DNA of 64,000 nt, from NCBI GenBank assembly GCA_015680685.1, contig MNCI01025274.1, forward strand, positions 362,292-426,291, in the 5' to 3' direction. The notes under the pieces were generated by a model that searched no databases, was not told where the DNA came from, and saw nothing but the letters and a program-made list of their open reading frames with translations. Numbering within the stretch: position 1 is the stretch's first letter; every line of letters begins with the position of its first letter. A program made the translations under genes and the position numbers. Shown one piece after another: positions 37,485 through 47,779 of this stretch. This stretch comes from Gnetum montanum. Taxonomy: Eukaryota > Streptophyta > Gnetopsida > Gnetales > Gnetaceae.

Positions 37485-37662
37485 TTATACCTATTTCAGG
37501 GTGGGCCTCCTGAATTCATTCAACAACTTCTTTAGCAATTCAAGCCACAAAATCCATCTTACTTGGCATTTCTGTCCAAGTAAATGGCCCACGAGTGTGG
37601 GANTGAATTGCTAAAGAAGTTGTTGAATGAATTCAGGAGGCCCACCCTGAAATAGGTATAAN
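37485..37662. other. 58-bp inverted duplicate between two Ns, probable assembly artefact
   Basis: Bases 37604-37661, bounded exactly by Ns at 37603 and 37662, are the perfect reverse complement of 37485-37542. It falls on the exon 5/exon 6 boundary of the antisense gene. The missing tail of exon 5 and the intron probably belong here. Confidence 0.85.
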
Positions 37663-39885
37663 TCCCTTAAGAAAGCTGCTGAACATTTGATCGACACCAC
37701 CCTGGTCATCCAACAACTCAGTTTCTATGGTGTCTTCCTTCAACTCTTCCATTCCTCCTCCCTGATCTTTCTCCACATTTTCCTCCTTAGTATTTCACTC
37801 CGTGTTAGTCTCCTCCTCTTTAGTAATAGTCTCTAATGCCTGCTTCCTCACTTCTCAAGTCAAGTCTGAAGGTATCAGTGGCATGTAAGCAATCAAAGTA
37901 AAAATTATGAACAAAACGAGCACAATAAAGCAATAAGTGTACTAAGTCTACTTACCTTGGATAGGCATCTTGAATTGTATGCGCTTCACTCGTGGCTCAT
38001 TGACATTCGAGGCTTCCTCAGTTGAGCGTTCGCGCTTTATTAGCTTTGACTTGGCCTTGCCAACGGTCTCTTTGATGACCCGTTCTGCTCTTTTCGCAGT
38101 ATAGGGTATGTCGTCTGGCTCCAATCCCAAACTGTCACATGTGTGGATTGACGTACCAGATGACCCCCCTGTTGTAATTAACACGGATTCATCAATTCCC
38201 TTGGGCGCATCTTGGGACTCGGCAACTTCAAACAAGTGGTTGATCCACGGGCGGGATAGTTGACCCCGATCCCATAGAACATACTTGTTGTCTACACGAA
38301 CTACCAGAAACTCGGCTAAGCGACGAAGGTAACTAGCAAAGAAGGCAAAGGTGAAGTGGGACTACGTCTCAACATTCGAGCGCAATCGCATTATCTCCTT
38401 ATGTAGGCCCGACAACAAAAATTGGGCCCAATTATAGTGCATTCTGGTTTCTAGGACAGTTCGCATGATATGTACAGCTTCGACCCCAAGACTCTGCACC
38501 TGCGAAAGGGATTTGGGGAATACCCGTGTCCTAAATAGGGGATATAATTCATTCACCTCCTCAACCTTTGATTTCCCCTGCATTGGGAATCCCTTAGCAT
38601 CCTTGGCCACGCCCAACCAATCCTCCAATTCACAAACCGTTTGGAGCTCTTTATGAGCCCTTTCTAAAACTACACTTATACCATCTATCGGTACCCCAAA
38701 TAAGTTCAAAAAGAATTCAGGTGATAGATGGAAAACTACCTTAACACCCTTAATCCGAGTGCTATAATAGTAGATAGACTCATTGAAGGAATCCATGATC
38801 CCTTTCATTTATGCTATTAACACATCAGGGCTCGGGGTCGTGAAAAGCTCCATGAGGCCAGCATTGTCTAAACAATGAACGATGGATGGCGGGGCATGGG
38901 TACGTAACCACTTTTGGGCCTTACTGACCTCCCTGAACTTCATTGACAGAGTAGTCTCAGTTCGTCCCGTTGTAACAGGGTCCCCGCCAGGAGGTACATC
39001 AACTGCAAATACAATTCGAAATCATCATATCAATATAATTCCCGACGGTTGAACAAACACATTAGCACATCTAGGAAATGTTGTCATTTACCGTTAGTTG
39101 TGGACTTGGATGTGCTACCTAAGCCAGAGTCACGAGGGAAGACTAGTCCCTTGTCTGACCAATCTTCATGCAACCATCCATGAGCTTGGTACATTGCGAA
39201 TGCTCTAGAGAATTGCTTGTGAAAATGAATGATGGCATCCTTCGTTTGAGCTAATATGGCTCCACGAAGGGTGGGACCTACCATAAATGCCTCTAGAGCG
39301 GTGCAAGCTAGAGCAAGCCCGTCATCCTCAATGCACGTTCTATCTGGGTTAACTTTAGGCCTACAAACGAATGGATGTCAAAATAGAAGCAAGTGTCAAA
39401 TGGTGAAAAGAAACAACAAACTTAAACAGTCCTACCTATCCACCTGGTACACTGTGTCAGGGGGATTCTGAAACAGTGTGTGTGCGTGCGCAGCCAAGAA
39501 TAAAGTGTTGTTGAGGTAGTCCTGTCCTCGCGGAAATTGTGCCCACACGCGCGCTAATGGGCGTGTAGACCTAGGCCCGTGGGAAGAACCGTCCTCATTC
39601 ACAAGCAACACCGCGTCGATGTCTTCTATAAAGACCATGGCACCCTCCACAGCTCCCAGCAGCATGGCCTCAAGCACGCTCCACGCCACCAATTCACTTA
39701 GGTGCGACCAGATAATCACTTCGAAATTGTCCAGCATGAAGGCCAGGAATTCACACGCACCTTCTCTAAACCAGATCCCATTGTTGTCAATAGTTAGATC
39801 CGGGGTTGGCTCATCAGCCTCAATGGGGCCAAACCATGTTAGCACCCCAACGAGCTCAACAACGAGAAAAAAAGGCTTAGTGTCT

Positions 39886-40724
39886 CTGCAAGCAACCAAA
39901 ATACCACCGTAAAATCAGCTATGCATCAAAACGACACGAAAAACCAAAGTTCACATCGTAGACCAACACTTAGAAAAAAAATTACTAACTATTTACGCTC
40001 AGCATATACGCTGCTTAACCCAGCGTATACGTCGTCAAAAACTGTTTATGCTCGATGTATATGCTGCTTAACCCAGCGTATAAGTCGTCAAAAAACTATT
40101 TACGCTCAACGTATACGCTGCTTAACCTAGTGTATACGCCATCAAAAACTGTTTACGCTTGGCGTATACGCTACCTAACCTGGCGTATATGCTGACAACG
40201 AATTGTTTACGCTATCAACCAGACCGTTTACGCTCAGCGTATACACTGTAGAAACCCTCAGTGTATACGTCATAGGAGCCTTTAGCGTGAATAGTCTACG
40301 CTAGACACTGAACAAACAGTTTACGCTGAATCCTGTCCAAATAAGTTTACACCGAAAATAGTTTGCATGAAAATAGGTCTATGCTGTACCACACTTGAAA
40401 AGAATTAACAGATCACACTCAGCGTATATGCTGTAGAAACCATCAGCGTATACGCCAAAACAGCCTTCAACGTTTACACTGATAAAATCGTCTACGCTTC
40501 ATGCAAGAAAAAGTGTTTACGCTGTGCACTGATAAAACAGATTACGCTATGACGGTCTATGCTATCAAGACTTTACGTTGTGAACTTACGCTCGACGTAT
40601 ACGCCGAAACCCTCTATGCTAACTCTCTACGCTCGGCGTATACGCCGAAGCCCTCTACGAGACTATCTACACTACGAAACATGCACAAGCAAAAATAACT
40701 AACAGAGGCAGGATCAGAGCCTAC
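39886..40724 (-). repeat. intron 1 of the antisense gene, filled with a GCGTATACGC/TTTACGCT array
   Basis: The 839-bp intron is bounded by CATAG/GTAGGC and TTGCTTGCAG/AGACAC. From about 39990 to 40650 it consists of words such as CAGCGTATACGC and TTTACGCTCAGC spaced by 10-40 bp. It is the same word family as in the LTR U3 and leader. Confidence 0.75.
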
Positions 40725-40855
40725 CTATGTGACGATCCAGGCCACAATGGAACCCTTGGCCTAGGCAAGAATTGCAACATGGCCTCGCTCTCCTCTGCAA
40801 AGGTCAAGTCAGGTCCCTTCCTCCCCTGGCCTTACACTTCCTTGCCTTTGCCCAT

Positions 40856-41170
40856 CTTGGAATCCTCTACACTGGGATCGATAGTTAACGTTGAGGGTTG
40901 AAACTGTTTATGCCTACACTGAGCCTCTACACCGGAGTCTGAATCTCTACGCCGACACTTGAACCTCTACACTCCACGTCTATGCTGGGGTCTAGTCGTA
41001 TACGTTCACGCTTAGGGTTTGGATGCTTACGCTTACGTTGGGGTTTAGCGGATTACACTTACGCTGGGGTTTAGTGGATTACGCTTACGCTCGGATTTTA
41101 CGCTCAGATCTTATGCTCAGAATGCAATGTGACAAATGACACCCCCCCCCCCTCTTTATATAGCACTCCA
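40856..41170 (-). promoter_or_regulatory. promoter and 5' UTR of the antisense gene
   Basis: A minus-strand TATA box, TATATAAA (41162-41155), lies about 300 bp upstream of the ATG at 40855. Between them the TTACGCT word recurs from about 40900 to 41110. A run of C (41142-41152) and a GCC-triplet run (about 41176-41193) flank the TATA box. The arrangement suggests a promoter independent of the LTRs. Confidence 0.6.
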
Positions 41171-41193
41171 CCGTCGCTGCCGCCGCCGCCGCC

Positions 41194-41369
41194 TTCCGGT
41201 TTGTCACTTTTTGCCTCTTTTTGCCTTTGTTTACTTATTTTAATTAAAATTTCTTCAAAAAACAAAATATATATATATATATATATATATCTAAATTAAA
41301 ACAAAAATTACTACATCTTGTTCCCCTGCGAACCCCATTTCACGTGTTTACATCGAACATTCCAACGCA
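41194..41369. repeat. AT microsatellite region
   Basis: An (AT)n run of about 24 bp lies at 41267-41290 in AT-rich DNA. It is upstream of the antisense promoter and has no coding signal. Confidence 0.8.
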
Positions 41370-41525
41370 AACGACCCAAGGCCCGGTACGGCCTTAAACT
41401 GCCGTTATGGCCCGGTAAGGCCCTAAACTACCACACACACAAACCTCATTCGGCCCGGTAAGGCATTAAACTACCACCCACGGCCCGGTATGGCCTTAAA
41501 CTGCCATGCATCCTGGTGTGACGAT
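41370..41525 (+). repeat. Tat spacer repeats, right block
   Basis: Four to five units of the form GGCCCGGTAAGGCCTTAAACT followed by ACCAC lie here. They match the left block at 35945-36115, so the antisense gene sits inside a once-continuous spacer array. Confidence 0.8.
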
Positions 41526-41616
41526 AAACCACCATCATGCATGTACACATAATTTAAATTGCCAAAGAACATAGAATGATACCCATTAGCTCATTCGGCT
41601 CTCTGTTTATTGGCAG

Positions 41617-42770
41617 GAGCAAGCCCGATGGGTTATCAACATTTATCCGCACCGTTAATCATTGATGGACCATATGGCAAAATTACAAGGGACATCGACA
41701 TAAACCTCATCCACTTAAGTTCATCAATGAACGATGCAGTCATAGCCTCAACATAGCAAACGATAGACAACTACAAAGGCATGACAAAGCCCCTTGATAT
41801 AGAAGCCAAAAACATCACCGAAGACCCGTTGACCGAAACCCCCATCACCATGCCCGATGGGTAAATTAAAATATTAAAATTAAGCACATTACTACAACCG
41901 CAATTAGCCAAAGACATTGAGGACGTGCTCAGGGACAACATTAAAGCATTTGCTTGGTCGTACATGGACATGCCTAGATTAGATCCTCGAATTCTCCAGC
42001 ATAACATTATCCTTGATCCGAAATTGAGACCAGTAAAACAGAAGGCACGAAAGATTAAACCCGAGGTGGCATTGGCAGTTCGCAATGAGATCACCAAGCT
42101 TTATTAGGCTGGTTTCATTTGGGCTGTTGATTACACTGAGTGGGTATCCAACATGGTCATTGTCCTGAAAAAGAACGGAAGCATTCGCTTATGCATTGAC
42201 TTCTTGGATTTAAACGTTGCAACCATAAAAGATGATTTTCCCCTACCCAGAATCGATCAACTTGTTGACTCTACTGTTGGGCATGCCTTATTATCTTTTA
42301 TGGATGGCTTCTCAGGATACAATCAAATACGCATCAACTCGAAGCATCAGCTTCGGACAACCTTTATGACACCATGGGGAACCTTTTGTTACACAATGAT
42401 GCCCTTTGGTCTCAAGAACGCGGGGGCCACATATCAAAGAGCGATGACATTCATCTTTAGCGATTACATGTTACACTCGCTCAATGACTACGTGGATGAC
42501 ATTGTGGTTAAATCAAAACATCGAAACAACATGTACAAGATCTTGACCTAGTACTAAAATGTTGTTTAAAGTATGAACTGAGGCTTAACCCAAAGAAATG
42601 TGTCTTTGGCATCAAAACAGGAAAAATGCTTGGATTCATAGCCTCAGAAGTAGGGATACGAGTAGACCCCGATAAGGTTAAGGCCATAACAAACCTGAAA
42701 CCACCCGGCAACCTTACCGAACTTCAAGGTCTACATGGTAGATTACAGTTTATCAGGCACTTCATAGAAA
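41617..42770 (+). pseudogene. pol RT (pseudogene): Tat element reverse transcriptase
   Basis: A pre-RT block leads to the RT core: RPVKQKARKIKPEVA, NGSIRLCIDF (the usual Arg of DFRDLN is Leu), HALLSFMDGFSGYNQI, TPWGTFCYTMMPFGLKNAGA and the active site YVDDIVVKS near 42490. A frameshift at about 42535-42545 precedes the thumb (GFIASEVGIRVDPDKVKAI). Stops occur at about 41750, 41862 and 42105. RT copies element RNA into DNA in the cytoplasmic particle. The catalytic Asp pair is preserved. Confidence 0.93.
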
Positions 42771-43300
42771 AACTGATAGACAAACTAAAACCTATGAATC
42801 ACCTACTATGCAAAAACATCCATTTTGAATGGACTCCACAGTGCCAAGAAGCATTTGATAATATTAAGATGGCACTTGCCCGACTACCCACGGTTTATCC
42901 ACCTCAAAATGATAAACCGTTTTACATCTACCTTGCCACTTCAGATTCATCAATCATGTCTATGCTTTGCCAGAAACAAGATGACGGAACCGAAGTCCCT
43001 ATATATTACTTAAGCCATGCATTAGTTGCCCACAAGAAAAAGTATAACGACGTGGAGAGGTCATGTTTAGCTTTGATCTTTTCTTTATGAAAATGGCAAC
43101 ATTACCTCTTCCGTAACCAAGTTAACATAATTTGCAAGGATAATGTGCTCAGAGCCATCACAAGAAATATTTACGAAACAAGTCGGATAGCCCGTTGGAA
43201 AGCCATGATAGCAGAGTTTGACCTACATTACATAGCGCAATCATCAGTTAAGGTTCAAGCCATAGCAAATCAAATGGCCACGTCACCAACACATGATCAA
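42771..43300 (+). pseudogene. pol RH (pseudogene): Tat element RNase H
   Basis: In phase with the RT thumb: HFEWTPQCQEAFDNIK, FYIYLATSDSSIMSML, then VPIYYLSHALVAHKKKYNDVERSCLALIFS and a stop at 43088-43090, continuing with KWQHYLF and the connection to the next domain (WKAMIAEFDLHYIAQSS). It degrades the RNA of the RNA-DNA hybrid. The first catalytic Asp position reads A-T-S-D, so the usual Y-x-D-x-S start is altered. Confidence 0.88.
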
Positions 43301-43339
43301 GCGACAGTAGAGCTAGAATTCCCGGATGAGAATGTAAGC

Positions 43340-43960
43340 ACAATAGACATAGTGCCCAACAACTACGATGCCATTCTAAACTTTGATGGAGCATCCACCA
43401 CCTCTCGAGGGGGAAGTGCTGCTGCCATCATCACCTATCCCTCTAGGGAGATCAGACCCTTTGCTTACCGTTTCAACTTTTGCTGTACCAATAACATAGC
43501 AGAGTACGAAGGTCTCCTTAGAGGTCTCACGACAGCACTGGCTTCAGACATCACATGGCTTGTGGTCAGAGGAGACTCACAACTGGTCTTAAACCAAGTC
43601 ACAGATGTTTATACATGTAAAGCCCAACATTTACAATCATACTGTGACTTGGCAAAACACTTGATGAAGCGATTTGAAAACATCGATGTGCAACACGTCT
43701 CTAGAAATGATAATACTATTGCAGATGCATTAGCCATATTAGCATTAAATATATCGCCAAACATGTTCCATACATTACCCAGCTCCATAATCAGTTATGC
43801 CGAACCCATAACAAATACTCTTGATATGTTGTTGATTGCATCTGTTAGTACAATACATGTGATAGAATGGTATGATGACATAAAAGAATATCTTCTACAT
43901 GTGATACAAATGCACAAAAGGATGCAGTATGAAAACATTCTAAGAAGTATACCCTGGTAG
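43340..43960 (+). pseudogene. pol aRH (pseudogene): Tat element second (archaeal-type) RNase H
   Basis: An open stretch in phase with the first RNase H contains AILNFDGASTTSRGGSAA, TNNIAEYEGLLRGL, VRGDSQLVLNQV and HVSRNDNTIADALA. These are the four acidic motifs of the archaeal-type RNase HI (RVT_3) that Tat elements carry beside their own RNase H. All key Asp/Glu residues are visible. The frame ends at a stop near 43958 followed by a shift into integrase. Confidence 0.93.
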
Positions 43961-45090
43961 GGGACACATTGTGTCATCAATCCTATGAAGGCATATTGCT
44001 AACATGCATTGGTAGTACCAATGCCCAAACCATCATTGAACAGGTACATGAGGGACTATGCGGAGGACACATAGTGCCAAAAGCCATGGCAACAAAAATA
44101 AGACGCTTAGGCTACTATTGGCCACACATGGAGCATGACTGTCTCTCCAAGGCTAAAACATGTAGTACCTGCCAAAGACACAGTAATCTAATCCATATCC
44201 CACCAAATGAGTTGCATGCGGCACAAATCATGTGGCCCTTTCAAAAGTGGGGGTTGAACCTTATCGGCCCAATAACACCCTCATCTTTTGCGGGGCATAG
44301 TTTTATTATAACCGAAATAGAATATTTCATGAAGTGGGTAGAAGTTTCTCCCCTTCGAAAAACTACGTCTAAACATGTGTGCAATTTCATTCTTGAAAAA
44401 ATTGTAACCCGCTTTGGCATTCCCATGACAATCATCATTGACAACGGGCCACAATTTAGCAGTGCTGAGACCAAAACCTTTTGTAAGAGTCTGGGAATCA
44501 AACACTCGTTTTCATCCCTTTACTATCCTTAGAGCAATGGGCAAGCAGAGGCAACCAACAAAACAATCATTACAATACTCAAAAAGATGCTTACCCAAAG
44601 CAAGCGAAGATGGCATGAACAATTGGTATACACATTGTGGGCATATCGTACTACACATCAAACTTCAACAGGTAAAATGCCATATAGTCTTGTTTATGGT
44701 TCAGAAGCTGTTTTACCTCTGGAATTGCAGGTACCATTTTTAAGGATCACACTTTCCGGACTCCTCGACGAAGGATAGAACAATGATCTGCGCATCATTG
44801 ACCTGGACTCGGTGGAGGAAGAACGTATACGTGTGCTCGACCAGATTGAGTGGTACCAAAAATAACAATGGCAATGACATCGGCACGACATCTACGAATG
44901 CCCTATCAAAGAAGGTGACCTTGTACTTAAGGCCGTTCGGGAACACCTAGACAAATTCTCAGCCAACTGGGAAGGGCCTTACTTGGTCACTAAAGCATTT
45001 GACAACGGAGCATTTAAGCTAGTTGATATGGACGGGAATGAGCTTGACAATCCAACCAATCACTTGTTCCTGAAACCGTTCTATATTTGA
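43961..45090 (+). pseudogene. pol INT (pseudogene): Tat element integrase
   Basis: The zinc-binding HHCC is complete: VHEGLCGGHIV and CSTCQRH. In the catalytic core the first Asp is Asn (GLNLIGPI, codon AAC at about 44260), while IIIDNGPQFSS and the Glu of NGQAEATNKTI (after a stop at 44530) remain. The C-terminal part shows WEGPYLVTKAFDNGAFKLVD and ends KPFYI with TGA at 45088-45090. Three stops interrupt it. Integrase inserts the element DNA; the D-to-N change alone would abolish catalysis. Confidence 0.92.
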
Positions 45091-46429
45091 GTACAAGCTC
45101 AGGTATGTATGAGTCCTGATGTCACAACTTTAAACTAATACCATAGAACAGTCCTGGATTATGACTTAAAACTGATACCACAGCTCGTCTCGGCATCATT
45201 ACGATAAATTGATACCACATAGTGTCTGCAATGACGATAAACTAGCACCTGTCCGGCATGACAGTAAACTGCCACAGTCGCACTCACCAGAGTCCGCTAA
45301 GACTATAAACTGGTTTGCCTCTTCGCAGTCCGCTAAGACTAGAAACTGGCAATGCAATGTCCACCGCGATGCTAAACGGGCAGTGTCCAACAGGTTATGA
45401 CATAAAACTAACCCATGATAGTCCGCTAAGACTATAAACTGGCAAATTCATCTCTGGTTCATCAATCCGAGGCCACATTCATCCATCAGAATCACTGCAT
45501 CGCCCATCATCAGACGATCTTACCAACATTGCTGCCATCTATTTACAGTGCCTGAAATCTCTTCCAGTGCCTTTGTTCCATCAGTTGCTATTTAAGTCTA
45601 AGCTCGCTTATTCACTCATGGTTTTCTTGTCTCCTTTGAGTTATGTTTGCAGGATGACACTCAGAGGTTCTCGCACAAGAATGCACTTCGTCACAAGCAG
45701 CAAGATAGGACAATGTTCATAGCACACATGGCAAGACTAAGTCAAACCACTCACTAGTACATCCCCATTCCCCAGTACATTTCCTATTTATTCACCAACA
45801 CACTCTACTCAGCCACACCTCTGATACACCCAGTACATTCAAAAACCTTGTACTTTGAAGCACTGTAATACTTTGAAGCAGTTGCAACACACAACATAGC
45901 ACTTGAGCATAAGTACAAGATCAAAACAAAGCTTCTTCCAAAAAAACCAAATACTCATGTCAAAAATAATCAAGAAACATCCGGTTGCATGGCTTTGGCT
46001 CTCCGCCGATAGGCTCCCCCTAAACTGGTAAACGAGGGCCCTATTCCTCCAAAGAATGCAACACATCATCACGTGGCTTTGGCCTTGTCAACAAGACCTC
46101 TTGGACACTAACCAAGAGTCTTGTTCTGCCAAAGGACGCACATCGCATGTCTGGATTCCGAGTCTACTAAATAATGGCTATTGACAAGGATCAGCATGAC
46201 ACATACCAAAGCATCCCCTTTACCAAGTACAATCTCTTGGTCAGTTCCCAATCCCCAAAATCTCCATTTCCCCATCCAGATATAAATTTTACGTCTCTCA
46301 ATCCCATGTACTACTGAACACAGTGCGATGACGTCTAGCCGAGTGGCAATGGACACTGTCTCTATCAAGTTGCTTGTGGTGTTTTGCACTTCTTTGTCGA
46401 CGCTTCTCGGGTTAATTCCTCCAAGCGTC
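45091..46429 (+). repeat. 3' spacer of the Tat element
   Basis: From 45105 to 45445 about a dozen degenerate units run of the type GTCCGCTAAGACTATAAACTGG, the third block of the spacer family. The rest, to 46429, is noncoding. The open frame 46108-46545 on the minus strand crosses the LTR boundary and is not credible. Confidence 0.7.
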
Positions 46430-46430
46430 A

Positions 46431-46445
46431 ACAAAGAGGGGCCAA
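46431..46445 (+). promoter_or_regulatory. Tat element polypurine tract
   Basis: ACAAAGAGGGGCCAA lies directly before the 3' LTR, where plus-strand priming is expected. Confidence 0.75.
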
Positions 46446-47774
46446 TGAAACACCACAAAATTTTGAGCTTAGTACTTCTCCAACAAGAAGCAGGTCCTTG
46501 GGACCCATAGACGACCACGGCTACATCTGGTGTTAAACATGGCAACTTCAGAGATCAACAATACTTAATTTTCACCAAGTATGTAGTCTCAGCGTACACG
46601 CTCAGCGTATACGCTCAAGTTCACATCCACAGCGTATACACCCAACATTCTCAGCGTATACATCTAGCATATATGACCAGCATAGACGCCCAGTGTAGAC
46701 GCCCAACATATACGACCAACGTAGACGCCCAGCGTAGACATCCAGCATACATGCCCAGCGTACACACCTCACATGTACGCCCAGCAGGTACAACCGATGT
46801 ATATGCCTGGCATGAAATCCTCAAAGATGGCATGGAAGTAGCACTGCAGAGCAAGATTTGGCACAATGTAGCAACCATCAGTGTATACGCCCCAGCGTAT
46901 ACGCCCAGCTACCATCAGCATATACGCTCAACGTATACGTCCAAGCCACCATCAGCGTATATGCCCAACGTATACGCCTAGTGCCCACAACATCCACACC
47001 CAAGTTCGCATACGCCCAGCACATCCAGCATATATGCCCAATGTATACGCCCAGAGTCTACGCTCACCTGATACAGCGTATACGCCCAACAAATGTAACA
47101 TATTGTACACTTGTAAATTTTACACTTTTGCATCCGGTCAACGCACCACGTGTCACCCAACCTGAGTCTAACATCAAAACCTGTATAAAAGCCCAAATTT
47201 TTACTAGATCTAGGTTGATTGGCAAATTCTAGAGCAAACCAGAGAGTAGAGACGCTAAGAACCAGAGTAGAAAACCTTGTATGCTAGAAAACCCTGTACG
47301 CTGAGCATATAGCCTCTACGCTGTGCCTACAGTGTGAACCAGCCCATAATATCCCTGCATCCACCGGGGCTTTTCGTCCGCCTTGTGTCAATCCACAATT
47401 GCGTTAGACCGGTGCATTGTACTCTCATTTTGAAATGCCATTGTTACATTTTCTTCCTACAATCTGTTACAGCCTGCATTAATCGTTGCATGTATTCTAT
47501 TTATGCTCTTTTACGTTTACGCTCCATTCACATTAGTTACACTATTTACGCTTTGTTTTACGCCTGTTACACCGTTCACGTATAACCCAGCGTATAGCAC
47601 CTCGGTGTATGTTTGGGGAAATCCTTGCCTGATCTGCGTGTGGACCATCCAAGGTACTCTACCTTCGTTCATTCTAGCTCACCCTCAGGCGAAGGTAGGG
47701 TCTTCTGTGCATGTCTTGTGATCCCCCAGTTTCTGTTTCCTTCCAGCCAGAGACTGACAATTTTGGATGGTACA
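46446..47774 (+). repeat. Tat element 3' LTR
   Basis: The 1329-bp partner of the LTR at 29542, with a TATA box at 47184-47190 and 12 units of the 13-bp array (46664-46819). Two extra units account for almost all of the 25-bp length difference from the 5' LTR. Confidence 0.95.
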
Positions 47775-47779
47775 ATGGT

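Larger units (their letters stand above)
36421..40855 (-). pseudogene. antisense spliced gene in the Tat element: NIF/FCP1-like pseudophosphatase with C-terminal coiled region
   Basis: Eight exons fit in phase with consensus junctions: 40855-40725, 39885-39436, 39360-39092, 39002-37956, 37865 to about 37663, about 37602-37491, 37405 to about 36664 and 36522-36421. Three introns are only 75-90 bp. Exon 1 starts MGKGKE. Exon 2 resembles the NIF domain: FFLVVELVGVL in place of the DxDxT motif, then REGACEFLAFML, FEVIIWSHL, and HTLFQNPPDTVY in place of the usual DDSP..NPP motif. Exon 4 (349 codons) holds VFHLSPEFFLNLFGVP and PWINHLFEV and matches nothing I can name. Exon 7 is Lys/Glu-rich and probably coiled-coil. 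The last exon is acidic and ends PPIPDA. About eight in-frame stops, mostly CGA or CAG derived, make this copy dead. The last donor is degenerate, and the exon 5/6 boundary is damaged by an assembly error. Confidence 0.75.
35903..41616 (+). other. candidate sense-strand intron between protease and RT
   Basis: A good acceptor, CTGTTTATTGGCAG, ends at 41616, and the RT phase is open from the very next codons (pre-RT block ASPMGYQHLS) to the RT core. The Tat fragment at 7635-8281 has an acceptor at the same place. Splicing of pol between protease and RT is described for Ogre elements of the Tat lineage. The donor is less clear. The whole antisense gene would lie inside this intron. Confidence 0.5.
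29542..47774 (+). mobile_element. 18.2-kb Tat-lineage LTR retrotransposon nested in element D
   Basis: LTRs 29542-30845 (1304 bp) and 46446-47774 (1329 bp) start TGAAACACC and end GGTACA. They are flanked by ATGGT duplications at 29537-29541 and 47775-47779. The order is PBS, leader, gag, protease, spacer, antisense gene, spacer, RT, RNase H, second RNase H, integrase, 3' spacer, polypurine tract. The second, archaeal-type RNase H between RNase H and integrase is the hallmark of Tat. Coding regions carry several stops and about three frameshifts, so the copy is dead but young compared with its surroundings. Confidence 0.95.

Noticed and set aside
41170-41200. GCC-repeat as a coding poly-Ala or CpG island of a host gene
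   Set aside because: It is a short triplet run beside the antisense TATA box; no coding frame or host exon is attached to it.
46108-46545. 145-codon minus-strand frame
   Set aside because: It crosses the spacer/LTR boundary at 46446 and has no counterpart at the 5' LTR.
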